From Calliphora vicina (Eukaryota > Arthropoda > Insecta > Diptera > Calliphoridae), in the NCBI RefSeq assembly GCF_958450345.1, contig NC_088781.1:26885857-26949856 (forward strand): a stretch of 64,000 bases of DNA, in the 5' to 3' direction. Positions within the stretch are counted from its first letter, which is position 1, and each line of letters starts with the position of its first letter. Both the position numbers and the translations under genes were made by a program. Positions 34,861-48,900 of the stretch are shown here, one piece after another. Under the pieces are notes generated by a model, which was given only the letters and a program-made list of their open reading frames with translations, searched no databases and was not told the origin of the DNA.

Positions 34861-37150
34861 ATTTATTAAGTTATTATATTGATTTGTTATTAAATTACAC
34901 AATTATTCACTAAAAATTTCCAAATACCTCAAATCATAACGGGGTTTTTTTGTTCACTATTAAAAATCAATTCTTAAGATTACCGTCTGTCTTCATTATT
35001 CATTGATTGCGTGCAATGACATGTTTTTTTTCTTTCAATAAAATAAAATTTTTTAAATATTTATTGCTGGCTTTCTCCTTTTAGTAGTTGTTTCTAAATT
35101 TTTGTTTTCTGGTATTATAAAGATATTGTTTGAATACTTATTAATTGTCGCTGCTTAAAGCAAGAGTTAAGTTAACAAAATTTCTTCATTTTTTTCTTTT
35201 ACTCTTCTCTATTATTATTATTTTATTGTAAATGATGCTGGTTTTTAATTTCTTTATATCTCAAATATCTATGTGTGGGTATTTTAAGAAAAAAAATATC
35301 TATTTTATTATTGTATTATTTTTTAGTTGTTGTTGTAGTGGTATTAGATTAAATACAACAACCTCATATGTATTTATGTTTCTAAATCTGTACATATAAA
35401 AAAACCTCTACTTTATTTTAAGTATTTTTACCTAATTTAATTTATGGCTGATTTATGTAAATTTAAATTCGTTTCTTCTTAGTTTTTAGATGTTTTCTTC
35501 GTTTTTTTTTCTTTTCTTCATTAAATACTTTATTTTATTTTGTATTTTTTTTTGGTATTTTATGTACCACCAATCGATGATGATGTTGTTTTGTTGATGA
35601 CAATAAATTCATGTATTTTTGTAGCTATTTGGGATTTTAACGTGTGTAGTTTTTTTGGTTTGCTTTGGTTTTAATTTAGAATATTTGTTTCTTTTTCTTT
35701 CTGGATAACAATTTTTTTTTTATTTAATGTCTTTTGTCTCAAAGTTCATTGACATTATTGTACCAATAAACTAATATAATATTAGTTTTATACTCTAGTA
35801 GTAAGAGGTTGCTGTTTTAAGATTTCGTTTAAAAAAAGTTTAAAATCAATTGGAGTTATAAAACGAGTTTTTGATTTTGTTTAATAAAAAGCCACATTAT
35901 TCAATAACTAATTAATTTTATTTCACAAAATATTAATTTTAATGGTATAAACTTGATGAAAATTCAATAAAGCCAAACATTTGTTAGAATAAATTTGAAA
36001 TTTTTTGCATTAATTTGATGTTTTATTTCTTTGATATTTTGTCAAGTATTTTTATTGCTTTAGATTCAATTAAAGTTTTAAGATTAAAATAAAATTTTTG
36101 GTACTTTTTTAAAAAAAGTACTTTTTTTGTTATTTAGTACTTTTTAAAAAGTACCACAATTTAATTTCAACCTTAAAACTTTAGTTGAATATAAAACAAT
36201 ATTTTTATTTTATATAAAACAAAATCATTATTTTCTTTAAATTTGAAGACTTTTCACAGTTTTCAATTCTGGATAATTTTTTAATTTATCCCTTAAAACA
36301 AACCCTTCCCATTTAGTCACTTGTTATTATTTCTTTTCAAGCCTTAAATGAAAGACCTATCAACAATTTTCTTTGAATTTCATTGAAATGACTCATATTT
36401 TTTATTTAAAATAACAAACATTTCAATCACTTCCTCCCCCTTACTCTAAAAAAAATCTGCACATTTTTCATTGTTTTTATTTTATATATTTTTTTTTGTT
36501 ATTTTAAAAAGTGTCTGTAGTGTTGGCTGGTGTATACAACTTTGGTTTTTCTACATAAAAACAATTGAGCAATTTGTTATTTTTTGAGTTCAATTCTTTA
36601 GTTTAACATAATAAACATTTACCACACATTTATTTTACGATTATTTCAACGCGTATTTATTTTTATTATGTCGCTAAGATATTAAGACATAAACAACTAC
36701 ATAAAATATCAAAAAAATAAGAAAACAAATGTTTATAAATATATTACAAATAAACAAGGCTACAAAAAAAAGAAGCAGAGGAACTTAACATAAACACATC
36801 AAGAAAAATATGAATTTTTTATAAAGACAACAGGCGAAAAAGTACCTACTATATGGATATTATGTGTAAAAAAGCAAACATACTCCACAAAGAGGCAAAG
36901 GAATGACAAGAAGGAAAAAAAATCCGCAAGTTTGCTTAAATACGAGTAAGTGTATAACAGGCGTTGAACAATTTAAGCAAAACTATAGAAATATTTGAAT
37001 ATATTTCCTTAAATTGTGAAAAATTTGAAAAAAAAAAACAAAAGAATTATTTAAATATATTTCCTTAAATTGTGAAAAATTTTGGTTATTTAATAACTTA
37101 TAATCATGGTGAAAACAAGTTTAAAACAAATATATTTCAAGTATTGTTAT
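34861..37150. other. AT-rich non-coding sequence with one small GTAC cluster
   Basis: A compact cluster of GTAC words lies at about 36098-36155. The remainder is T- and A-run-rich, with no exon recognised. Two copies of ATTTAAATATATTTCCTTAAA-like sequence (near 36993 and 37049) form a small direct repeat. Confidence 0.55.
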
Positions 37151-37159
37151 TTATCACAC

Positions 37160-37530
37160 AAAATTTTGAAAAAGTACTTTTTTATAAAATAGTACTAAAA
37201 ATCTTAAAAGTACTTTTTTGAAAAAGTACCCAAATTTATTATTAATTTAAATAAATTTTCTGTTAACTTTGTAAATTCCAAAAAAAAAAAAAATTCGAAA
37301 ATACCAAAAAAGTACTTTTTGGAAAAATTGCTAAAATTAATAATTTTTTTAAAAAAATTATTAAACTTAAATAAAAAAAAAAAAATTTGGAAAAGTACCA
37401 AATACCAAAAAAGTACTTTTTGGAAAAAGTCCTAAAATTGAAAATATTATTAAACTTAAATACATAGTATGCAATAATTTTTTTAGAAAAAGTACCAAAT
37501 TGAATAAAAGTACCAACATTTATTATTGCT
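37160..37530. repeat. GTAC repeats, about 370 bp
   Basis: Words AAAAAGTACTTTTTGGAAAA and AAAAAGTACCAAAT recur, separated by AT-rich spacers with ATTAAACTTAAATA. Plus orientation. Confidence 0.75.
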
Positions 37531-38765
37531 ACATTTTTTATGAAAAAATTATAAATTTTTCTTTGTTTGTGTCCTTTGTAATTTGTCCTCCTGCTGTCTC
37601 ATACATAAAGTATTTATTGTTCATAAGTAGCGTAAAGAAAACCCCCTAAACAATTTGGCTCATAAACTTTCAAATAAGAAGAGGAATAATATATATGAAA
37701 AAGGGGTGGCTTGTGACTCTGCTGCCGGTGTATTAAGTTAAATATCAATTTACAAAATACATAGAACTCGTTATTGAAATGAAAAGTAAGCGTATCATCA
37801 AAATATATACTTACTTATGGTACTAATAGCAATAAATATGCCATAAACCATATGTAAATAAAACTGTATATGAAAAACTAGAAATATATACTATGATTGT
37901 GATACTAAAATAATACCTTAGATTGTAAATAAATAATGCAAATAGAAAAAAATCTTTAAAAAAGGGCCAGACAGTTGGTCATTAGCTTAATATTAGAAAA
38001 AAGTTTTTCGATTTAGACTAAAAATTCAAATTAAAATGTCAATATCTAACGAATTTAATGTAATAATTAATTAGATTTTATATGGATGACCATTACCAGC
38101 AGTGTACTGCAGTGGTGGTAACAAACCCAAATCTACAACTACGTGAGAGACAGGCAGGTTTGTTACAAATAACAAAAATTTAATTAAATATTTGCTCATT
38201 TATTTTTGCACAATTTTAGAAATTTAATTAAATTTTAAATACATTTTTATAGAAAAAATAATTTAAATTTTTTTTTAAAAACATTAAGACTCTTTAACCT
38301 TTTAAACATCAACATTTAAAAAGTCTAATTTTGAATAACCTATACTCAATCTCCCTTTTGATTGCCGGCTAATTTATTTATTGCTCCAACAAAATTTCAT
38401 TTACACATACTAAATATATAACACAATCGTTTGTTTCTTCTATCTGTCTGTCTGTTTAAATGTACTTGCAAATTATTGTAATAGATTTCCTACAAATATA
38501 AATTGAATAATTTGAAGTAATTAGTACACAGCTAATTGTATTAATGATTTATGTAAATGTTCTCTCTTGTTCCATACACACAATTGAACTTTTAAGTTAC
38601 AACAACATAAGTAAACTGACACAAAAGTAAAATGTCATAAGAAGTAATAACAACATCAAAGACAATTAAATAGAAACATCAAAGTCAATTAAACAAACGT
38701 ACATACAAATTTTAGTTACCACTTAAGAATTTTACACTTAAAATTTGAGTATTTATGGAAGAACA
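37531..38765. other. AT-rich non-coding sequence
   Basis: No array or exon recognised. A short TCTGTCTGTCTG tract occurs near 38440. Confidence 0.55.
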
Positions 38766-38769
38766 ATAT

Positions 38770-39570
38770 TAAAAGAGTACTTAAAATCCAAAAAGTACTT
38801 TTAGGAAAAAGTATAAAATAAAATGTTGGAGCTAAAAATTTAATTTTAAATAAAAATAACAATGAAATGGAATTAGTACTAAAATTATAAAAAGTACTTT
38901 TTTGAAAAAGTATTGAAAACTTGTTTTTCAAGGTTAAAGATATAGTTTTTTGGGTAAAATTTTAAAATCAACAAAAAAAATATTGAAAAAGTACCAAAAT
39001 AACAAAAAAGTACTTATTGGGAAAATGTATTAAATATAATTTTGAAGCTATAAAACTTAATTTTAAATAAAAAAACAACAAAGAAATGGAAAAAGTAATA
39101 AAATTATAAAAAGTACTTTTTTGAAAAATACCAATTATAAGGCACTTAATCCGAAAAAGTACAAAAAAATTGAGTTTTGCCATAAAATTATACTTTTAAT
39201 ATGAGTAAACTCTATTTGATTAAACACCAACAATAAATATTATAAAAATTACAAAATAAAAAGTACTTAAAAATTACTGAATATTACAAAAAGTACTTTT
39301 GAAAAAAAGTACCAAAAATTATTTTCTTACATACAATTTAGTTTAAAATATACGAAAACAAAAAAATATTGGAAATATGACCAAATATTAAAAAGTACTT
39401 TTGCAAAAATAGTACCAAAAATACAAGTTTTATATAAAACACACTTTATTTTATTTCGATTTTAGAAAAATTAATAATATAATCAAATATTAAAAAGAAG
39501 GACTTTTTGTAAAAAAATATGTAGCTGAAAAAGTACCTTTTCCCAAAAAGTATCAAAATTCAGATTTTAA
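38770..39570. repeat. GTAC repeats with units of roughly 240 bp
   Basis: Segments with AAAAAGTACTTTT, GAGCTAAAAATTTAATTTTAA / GAAGCTATAAAACTTAATTT and AAATAAAAAAACAACAA..GAAATGGAA recur at about 38800-38900 and 39010-39130, so there are two diverged larger copies around the GTAC words. Confidence 0.75.
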
Positions 39571-41235
39571 GCTTAAAACCTTACTTTTTTCTTAAAAATT
39601 ATAGGAAACTTTAATATTTTATTAATTTAATGTTGGCTTAAACATTTTCAAAACTTTTAACTAATGACTTATCTTAACAGATGTTCAATAAGTTTTGTTT
39701 TTATTACAAATTACCCCTGACCTTGCCTTAAACAGTAGTAAGTTTCAATACTTCTTTCTTTTTTTGTGTGTTGGTAATGACCCAAAAACATTGAATTGTA
39801 AAAAAACATTGTTTATTAAAAATTATTTCTGGCTAAGAAAATCGAACGTAAAATCATTGTAATATTACAAACAACAACGCTGGTGGCTAACATTCACAGC
39901 AAGATACGCCAAAAACCACACAAGTATGTAATAGATTAACATTACTTCCCTAATAAAATCATTAATTATAACTACAAAAACATACATACAGGGAATCTAT
40001 AGATGAATGTTTTTACCAAAAAATATCTTTGGGAATCCCTCAAAGGCCAAACACTTGATGTAAGTAGCTAAAACTACTAGGGGTAATGCTTACATACTCC
40101 GCCAATCAATTATACAAATCATGCTTGAAAAACAAAAAAAACCTAAAATTCAAACTTAAATTAACAAATTAAACTATTATTCATTTAATGAAAACAAAAA
40201 CACAAAAACTTATAAAATATCAAATTTATTTATATGTACAGTTGTAGTCACCTTCATTATCAGGAACGCGATCATGATCATCATTACATGATGATGAGCA
40301 GTGTAGATTTTTTTCCAACAAAATGTTTGATAAAAACCATGAGTTAATATTTTTGTTGTGTTTCTACCTATTTTACTGTCATTATTGATGTGTGTTAATT
40401 TATCAAAATCTTTACAAACAGCAGCCCTTTTTTTCTGTTGGAATCTTAATAATAATGATGATGATGATCTATCTCTCTAAAATCTCAAACAAGTGCTTCT
40501 TTTTGTATGATAGATTTGCTGTTGTAAACCACAAGTAGAAGTATCAAAATATTTATAAACTCATTCATCTTTCAAACACATTTTGTCATAAATGTCTAAC
40601 CATACAAAATCAAATCTAACTTCGGCTGTCTGCCATAAGAAAGTAAGAAAAGTGGGCAGTTTAAAACTAACACGCATTCTTGATGTTTTTCTAAACGTTG
40701 TAATTAGGTTTGTTTTATTACAATGTTTCTTTATGTTGCATGTTTGTGTGTCATGTTTGAAAAGTACCTGCAATTGGCGCCTATCTTCAGTTTATACAAC
40801 AGATTTCATCTATGAATTCTATATGACGATGTACTTGTTTGAATTGTTCTTCTTTAAATTTCTGGCTTCTTTGATCTTTTAGAAAACACGCAATTGACTT
40901 TTTCTTTATTTTTTTTCTTTCGAGATAGTGATTAATTGTCTGTTGAAGCAGTTTAATTAAAAAATTAAATTATAAAAAAAACTTTAGAGGTTGCTTTTAA
41001 TTATTTGGGAGACTACGAGAAACTTTTAAAATAAAAGCTTTTAAAAGAGATTGTGCTTTTGAAGGGATAAAAGGGTTATAAAACAATACAACAAATATAG
41101 TTCTGAATTTATTGGTTTCTGTTTTATTTTATATCACAGCCAAGAAAATTTGTATTACTATTTAATTTAAAAAAACATTATAAATTGTGTTTTATATGGA
41201 TTAATTATATATAAAAAAAAACTGAAATTAAAAAA
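39571..41235. other. AT-rich non-coding sequence
   Basis: A GAT run occurs at about 40455-40470. A 96-codon plus-strand frame at 40592-40882 shows no recognisable domain, so I do not call it a gene. Confidence 0.55.
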
Positions 41236-41239
41236 TGAG

Positions 41240-42580
41240 CATAATATAAGAAAAAGTACTTTTTCAAAAAAGTACCAAATTTAAATTTTTTAAATAGTAC
41301 CAAAATTGTTTTTAAATCAAAATTGTTCATAAATAAAACAATTTTCTATAAAATTTAGAAAAAATATTGAAATGGTAATAAATATTAAAAAAGTACTTTT
41401 TGATAAAAGTTCGACAACCAAAAATTATTGATTAAAGAACAAATTGGAAGGCAACGAAAATGTTTGAAATATCAAAAAAATACCAAGTTGTATTTTTTTA
41501 AAAAGTAGCAAATTTTTAAAACTAATTTTTAAAAAAACATCAACATTTATGTTCTTAAAAATACCAAGTTGTATTTTTTTAAGAAGTACCAAATTTTTAA
41601 AAGTACTTTTTTAAATAAGTATCAAAATTTATTTTCTTAAACTTTTGAAAATAGTGTCCAAAATTACTTATTTGTCCTAAAAAAGTAATTTTGAAAATAA
41701 AAAAAATCTGAAATTCAAAAAAGAACATAATATAGAAAAAAGTTCTTTTTCAAAAAAGTACCAAATTTAATTTTTTTAAAAGTTCCAAAATTTTGTATTT
41801 TATTAAATTTTCAGAAACAAATAAAATTTTTTATTTTATTAAATTTTCAGAAACAAATAAAATTTTTTATTTTATTAAATTTTCAAAAACAAAAAAAAAA
41901 CTGAAATTCAAAAAATAACATAATATAGAAAAAGTACTTTTTCAAAAAAGTACCAAATTTAATTTTTTTAAAAGTTCCAAAATTTTGTATTTTATTAAAT
42001 TTTCAGAAACAAATAAAATATAATAAAAATATTAAAATAGTATTAAATTTTAAAAAAAAGTACTTTCTTATAAAAGTACCACAAAATAAAAAAATTATAT
42101 ATTTTCTTAAACAAAACTAAGCAATCTGAGAAAAGTACTTTTGAAAATATTGTCCCAATTGTTTTACTTTGTCCTAAAAAATATGTCTAATATCTAAAAT
42201 GTTAGTTTACATATTTTAAACAAAAATAAATTTTAAAAAAGTACCAAACATCATAAAGTACCTTTTCAAAAAAGTACCAACAATTAGTTTTATAAACTCA
42301 AAACTTGACTATCAATATGAAAAAAATTAAATATTAAAAAATATAACAAATTTCAGAAAAGTACTTTTTGAAAAAAGTTCTTATTTTATCCCAAAATATC
42401 ATTTTAAACATACAATAAATATTCAAATTAAAACGAATAATAATTAAGAAAAAGTACGGAAATCAAAATTGTACCTTTTAAAAATTTCTCTTTAACAAAA
42501 ACTGAAAAGTAACCAATATTAAATGAACAAATTTCTAAAAAAAGTACTTTTTGTTTCGAAAAATTATCAAAAATCCCTTT
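41240..42580. repeat. GTAC repeats, plus orientation, with nested duplications
   Basis: AAAAAGTACTTTTTC and AAAAAAGTACCAAATTT words are frequent. A segment at about 41700-41810 is repeated at about 41890-42000. Between them TATTTTATTAAATTTTCAG and AAACAAATAAAATTTT recur three times with a period of about 42 bp. Confidence 0.8.
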
Positions 42581-43605
42581 ATTTTATTATTAAAAGCTCA
42601 TGATTTAAATCAATTTATGGTCAATTTCTGTCTAAAAATTTAACAAATTTAAAAATAAATATTTGTTTTTGTAGTGTTTAGTTTTATTAAATTCAATTAG
42701 TTCAATTATCATACCAGTACTAGACGAACAATTGTTACAAATATTTGTTTATTACTTAAAACACTAAAAAACAACTAAAAACCCCCAAAAATATTGTGTG
42801 TTCAAAGAAGCCGAAGCAAATAGCTTTAACAAAAACAAATCAGACAAAAAGTGTTAAATAAGAAAATTAAAAAAATAAATAAAATAAAACCAAAACAAAC
42901 ACAAAATCAATTAAATAAATAAAATTAAAATCTCTATATATACAAGAAATTACACAATTCTTTGTTTTTATGTTTTGGTGGGTGTTTAAGATCAATTTAG
43001 TTTAATTTAAAAGCTTAATTTTATAAGATCTCTTTTAAACAATTAAATTTGTCATAATGTTTGTAACATTTGAATTAATTCTTCTTTGTGTAGCTGTATA
43101 GTTTTCGCAAAGGGTATTTTTAATTCGCCTTTATCTTTCACTGTAAAACTTTTACTTTTTTTCTCTTTTTTTGTTTATAGTGTATCATAATCTGGCTTTT
43201 AAATCTTTAGCTTTAACTGCGTTATTTGTTTTTTTTTTTGTTAAACAAAATAAATTTAAAACTTATTTTTATTGCCAGTGTAGACGAGTTACATACATAA
43301 AAAAAGATGATTGTACAACAAATACCTCATTAAAAACAAGTTAAAATATGTACTTGTTAGTAGATTTATGTAAAAAGATATATTGAACATAAAGTAATCC
43401 CCCATACTTGAAGACACAAAAAGCAAAAAACAAACTATTAAAAATACCTGAATTATCAAAAAATAACAATCAAACATTTTGCAGTAAAACAAATATGTAT
43501 GTAAATATAAATAATTGTGAAAAGGAGAACAAAAAAGTACAATAAATAATGACATATTTTAGATGGGGGACAAAATTTTAAACAACCAAAAGAATTTTCT
43601 TACTA
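42581..43605. other. non-repetitive AT-rich spacer between oppositely oriented GTAC domains
   Basis: No exon recognised. It separates plus-oriented GTAC repeats on the left from minus-oriented ones on the right. Confidence 0.5.
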
Positions 43606-43609
43606 TTTA

Positions 43610-44960
43610 ATGTTTAAATACTTGGTACAATTGTACATATTTGGTAAATTTGATTTTGGTGCAACTTAAAAAAAAGTTATTAATTTGATTTTTATAAAAT
43701 TTTAAATTTAAAGGGAATTTTGAGTACATTTTTAGAAAAGTATTTTTTTAATTGTTTTGGTACTTACTCTCCAACAATAAATGTTTGAAAAAATTAGTAC
43801 ATAAACACTAATTTTTACTCTTTTTTTAAAAAAGTACTTTTTTGGATTTTTGTTTTTTTTTATAGTTTTTAAATTATTTTAGTAATTTGTGGTATTTAAG
43901 TTAACTTTAAAGTTGAAAATACCTGAGGATACTGGCAACTTTCTTTATTTTATTTTATAAATATTCTTTAATTTTAGTATTAAAGTTATTTTAACAAAAT
44001 TTAATATTAGAAAAGTACCTTAAGGAAACCATCTTGCAAAAGTATTTTTTTTAATTTGTTGGTACTATTCAAAAATTAATGTTATTTTCGTTAAATATAC
44101 ATATTTTTTGAAAAAGTACTTTAACTTTAAATTTTAGTATTTAAGATATTTTTACAGACTTAAAAGTTTAAAAATACTCTATGGTACCTTTTTCAGACAA
44201 GTACTTTTTTAAAACTATTTGGTACCATTTAAAAATAACTGTTATTTCTGATAAATATAGAATTTGTGTTTGCCTTTCTTTCAATTAAATATTTTTTGAA
44301 AAAGTACGTTTTGGTACTTTTTCAAAAATTTTAAATTTTAGTATTTTAAGATTAACAACCTAAAAGATTTAAAAATACCTTTTTTGGTAGCTTTTTCAGA
44401 AAAGTACTTTTTTATGATTGTTTGGTACTATTCAAAAATAATTGTTATTTTTGTTAAATATAGAATTTTTGTTTTTTGAAAAGGTACTTTTCCATATTGG
44501 TGCTTTTTCAAGAAGTTTACAAATATTCTTAAGTTTTAGTAATTAAGATATTTTTAAAAGTACCTCTTTTCAGCAAAGTACTTTTTTCAATTTTTGGAAA
44601 TATTTAAAGTTAAAACATTGTAAACCTTTTAGAAAAGTACTTTTTTAATTTTTTGGCACTATTCAAATTAACAGTTTTTTCATTAAACATACAACTTAAT
44701 TTCATTAATTTTGGTACTTTTTCAAAGGGTACTTTATTAGTTTTGGTAGTTTTTCAAAAAGTACTTAATTAATTTTGGTACTTTCTCAAAAAGTACTTTA
44801 TTAATTTTTGTACTTTTTTTAATTTTTTGGTGCTATTCAAAAGTAACAGTTTTTTCTTTAAACATACAACTTTTTTTGGCTTTTACTGATTAAGGATTAT
44901 TAATTTTGGTACTTTTTCTATTTATTTTAAAGTTTATTGTTTTAAAATTTACTTTATATA
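43610..44960. repeat. GTAC repeats, inverted orientation
   Basis: The dominant words are TTGGTACTTTTTC, AAAAAGTACTTTTTTAATT and TTTTTGGTACTATTCAAAAA, the reverse complement of the style seen from 34 to 42.6 kb. Segments with GTTATTTTNGTTAAATATAGAA and AAGATATTTTTAAAAG recur about every 190-220 bp. Confidence 0.78.
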
Positions 44961-46980
44961 CAATGAAGATTAAAGGGCTTAGTTTATAAAACGAAAATGA
45001 TTGAAATGAGGAATATTGGAAAAGTTTTGATATATTTGATTTTTGTCATACAGATTTTCTCAAAAGTTTCTATTTATCAGAAAAATCTTTAAAATTCAAA
45101 ATCAAAATTCTCAAGTTAAAAAAGCTCAACTCTTGCTTATAATACAGATGACATCATTTAACTGCAAAAAATTGATTTCTAACTAATTTTCCCATAAACA
45201 TATATATTTTTTATAACTAAACTTACGGTAATTATTAGTAATTATTTTAATCCCTTTTAACTCTTATCAACCTTTTTCAAACTTTTGTTCCTAAATATTT
45301 TTTGGTTGTTATGTTCCCTAGGTTACTTAAACCTTTAAAAAAGGTGTACTTCACCCAATTTAATTGTAGTCAATGAAGCATATAACAATTTTATGCATAA
45401 AGACATCATCACCAAACCATCCTCATACATACAACAATTTCAATACTCAATACTTCTTCCCCCACAGCTCTTCACTTCAAATTATTGATAGAAGACATAA
45501 AAAAACGAATATTAAACGAATATTGTTTTCTCAGGTCACTTAAATGGAATTAAATTCACATGAAATTATTCAATGAATAAATAATTATGTCATAATATTT
45601 ATTTCCACGAATAGAAAAAAAAGTATCTCTCATACACAAGACAGCAGCAGCAACAGCAGCAACAATACAAATAATAATAATTTACCAAAAATATACATTG
45701 TCATACATTTAGAAAAAGATACAGTGGTTTTTTTTCTATTGCTGTTGTTGCTGAGTAGACCTTCATGCTTGAGTTAATTTGAGCGTTTCGGTTTTCCATC
45801 AGTTAGAAGAGTTCAAAAGGGATAACTAAGCCAAATGACCAGTGAGTGTTGTATGTACTTATTTTTAAAAATCGAGCAAACGAAAAAAATCCATATTTGA
45901 TGTAATATTCATTCATATGTATGTCAACATACCATGTATGTTACATACATATGTGTATTACGAACGAGTACCATCTGAGTAAATGTTGAAATATTTTTTT
46001 TGTAAAAATATCAAAGACTATTTTTGTAAATGACCAGTTGAAAGCATGTATGTAGAGAAGACTACTTGCTGCTAATCACGGATTAGAAAAAGTAAATTTA
46101 TTAGATATTCTATGACAATGTTTACCAAACACAATTAACCCTTAGAAGGTAATTGATATTAAACTAAAATTTAAAAAAATATCTCATCAAATTAAAAATG
46201 TTCTTTAAAAATAATTAGTAAATCTGTAATAAAATTTAGGAAAATTTAAATTTTGTTTTAAAAAACCTTTAATTCTAGCTCCAGTGCCTTTAAGGGTTAA
46301 ACATATAGAACAGCATCTGAGACTCCTGTTATTAAATTGAAAAACCTTTAACATTCTCTGCAATATTTTCCTCTTTATGAACTAAGCAATGTATGGTTTT
46401 TCTTTGCAGGCGGTAAATATTGGAAATATGTAAATGTGGAGGTGTCTATGGCTGAGTGTATGTGTTTGGAAAATATGGAGCATGTAAGTATATGTATGTG
46501 TAATAATTTTCATTTACAATACAAAAAAAAAAAACACACACACAAAACATGTGGTTTATTCATAATTATTGTTGTTGTTTCTATTGTTCTTTCTAGTGTT
46601 TATGGTCGATTAGCTTAGCTTGTTGTTGTTGCTGTTGTACCAACAACATTAACGAAATTTTTACTAAAAATATTATTATTATCTATTGATGTGATTTTAA
46701 AAAATTTCTCTTAATATATCTCGTGTTGTTAGGTGTAGGGGGTGTAGGTTGGTGGTTCATTTGCTTTTCAATATATTTTTAATGTGCTTTAATGTTGTTT
46801 TTTATAAAGTGCGCAATATTCAATTAAAGACTTCATTATATCTAGAGTTTATTACTTAAAGAATATAAATACGAAATAAGTAAGTTCATCATTTTCATTT
46901 AATTTTAATATTGTTCATATAGTAGACACCAGACAAGTACATATTTTGAAGAATAATGCAGAAGCGGGGACCAAAAATAG
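44961..46980. other. AT-rich non-coding sequence
   Basis: CAG/CAA simple repeat near 45643-45666 and ACATACATATGT tracts near 45940. No exon recognised. Confidence 0.55.
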
Positions 46981-46989
46981 CAACATGTA

Positions 46990-48900
46990 GGGGTTATTCC
47001 AAAAAAGCTTAAACAAATCATAAAATTTATTTTTTCTAAAAAATCTTATAAAAGCTGTCAGAAATTCGAAAGCTTCATAAAAACTTTGTTAATTTTCTAA
47101 TATTTAAAAAAATTTATAAATTAGTAATTTCTCTATACAAATTAATAAAAGCTTTATAAAAGTTTTAAGCCCAACCTTTCTAAACATCTAAAATTCTTAA
47201 AACTTTGTAAATATTTATTTTTACCAGTAAATTCTACAAACTCTTTTAGGAATAATATTAGGTTTAAATAAAAAAGCTTTTTAAGAAATTTGTTATTTTT
47301 TTAATATAACAAGTAAATTTACATATTTTAATAAGTCTTTATTATAAAAGCTTTCTTCTAGAACATCTTAAATATAAGTTTATTCACAATTTTAAAAAAA
47401 GCTTTACAAAATTTGAAAGCTTTTTGAGAAATTCATTATTTTTTCATAAAATATCAAAATTTATGTATCTTAATTAAATATTTATAGAATTTTTTAAAAA
47501 GCTTTTTCAATATTTATAGAACATTTTTAAAAAAGCTTTTCAAAATTTAAAAGCTTTTTGCGAAATTAATTATTTTTTCATCAAATAACAAAATTTATGT
47601 ATCTTAATTAAATATTTATAGAATTTTTAAAAAGCTTTTTCAATATTTATAAAAAAATTTTAAAAAAGCTTTTCAAAATTTAAAAGCTTTTTGCGAAATT
47701 AATTATTTTTTCATCAAATAACAAAATTTATGTATCTTAATTAAATATTTATAGAATTTTTAAAAAGCTTTTTCAATATTTATAAAAAAATTTTAAAAAA
47801 GCTTTTCAAAATTTAAAAGCTTTTTGAGAAATTCTTTATTTTTTCATCAAATAACAAAATTTATGTATCTTAATCAAATATTTATAGAATTTTTTAAAAA
47901 GCTTTTTTTAATATTTATAGAAAATTTTTAAAAAAAGCTTTCAAAATTTAAAATCTTTTAAAGACATTTGTTATTTTTTTTAATATAGCAAAATAATAAA
48001 TTTTTAATAGAACTTTAAAAAAGCTTTTTTAATATTTATAGAAAGTCTTCAAAAAAAAGCTTTTCAAATGTAAAAGCATTTTGAGAAATTTTTTATTTTT
48101 TTAATATAGCAAGAAAATCTATGTATTTTAGTATGTTTTGAACAGAATTTCTAAAAAGCTTTTTTAATATTTTTCGAAAATCTTTAAAAAAAAAGCTTTT
48201 CAAAATTAAAAAAGCTTTTTGAGAAATTCATTATTTTTTTACATAATAACATAATGTATGTATCTAAATTAAATATTTATAGAATTTTGAAAAAGCTTTT
48301 TTAATATTTATAGAAAATCTTTAATTTGTTTTAACACAGATTAACTACTGGTAATTTATACAATATTTTTATGAAGAATATGAGGTTTTTATAAATGAGT
48401 TTTTAAGAAATCTCTTGTTTTTTTAATATAATCACAAAACTAAAGTCATTTATTAGGTTTTAATAGATTTTTTATAAGCTTTTTTCATATTTCCAGAACA
48501 TTTTAAATCCATTACATTTCAAACTGATTTTTCGTAATGGTAATACAAACAAAAACGATTTTTTAAGTTTTTTTTTACAAAAAAGCTTTGTAATAAACCT
48601 TATAAAAGCTTTGTTTAATGTTTGCAGAATATCTTAAATTTATTATATTATAACGAAAAGCTTTTTAAAATAATCTTTACAAACATTTTCTTAAGCTAAA
48701 ATTTGCTAAAGTTTTATTAAAACTGCAAAGCTCTGTTAATACAAAAAAAAAACGCTTAACTAAAACCAAAAACCTTGGAAACGCTTGATTTTAACCAAAA
48801 GCTTTATAACATCCTTTGTAAAAGTTTTGTTTCCAAAACTGTGTAAGAGCTTTTCAAAAGCTTTTGAATAAAACTAAACAAAGCTAAGCTAAAGCTTCTC
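46990..48900. repeat. AAGCTT-type repeat domain with a regular 131-bp core array
   Basis: From about 47400 to 48240 a roughly 131-bp unit recurs about seven times. It contains GCTTTTCAAAATTTAAAAGC, GAAATTAATTATTTTTTCAT, AACAAAATTTATGTATCTTA, AATATTTATAGAATTTTTAA and AAAAGCTTTTTCAATATTTA. Copies near 47540, 47670 and 47800 are almost identical, and outer copies are diverged. Each carries two or three AAAAGCTTTT palindromes. The flanks, 46990-47390 and 48240-48900, hold scattered AAGCTT words. Confidence 0.88.

Noticed and set aside
40561..40882. Frames of 70 and 96 residues on opposite strands
   Set aside because: No domain, no splice context and mutually overlapping; typical chance frames.
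46436..46618. Short plus-strand frame after a CTTTGCAG acceptor-like site
   Set aside because: Low-complexity tail with an A-run and microsatellite, no recognisable protein and no partner exon.
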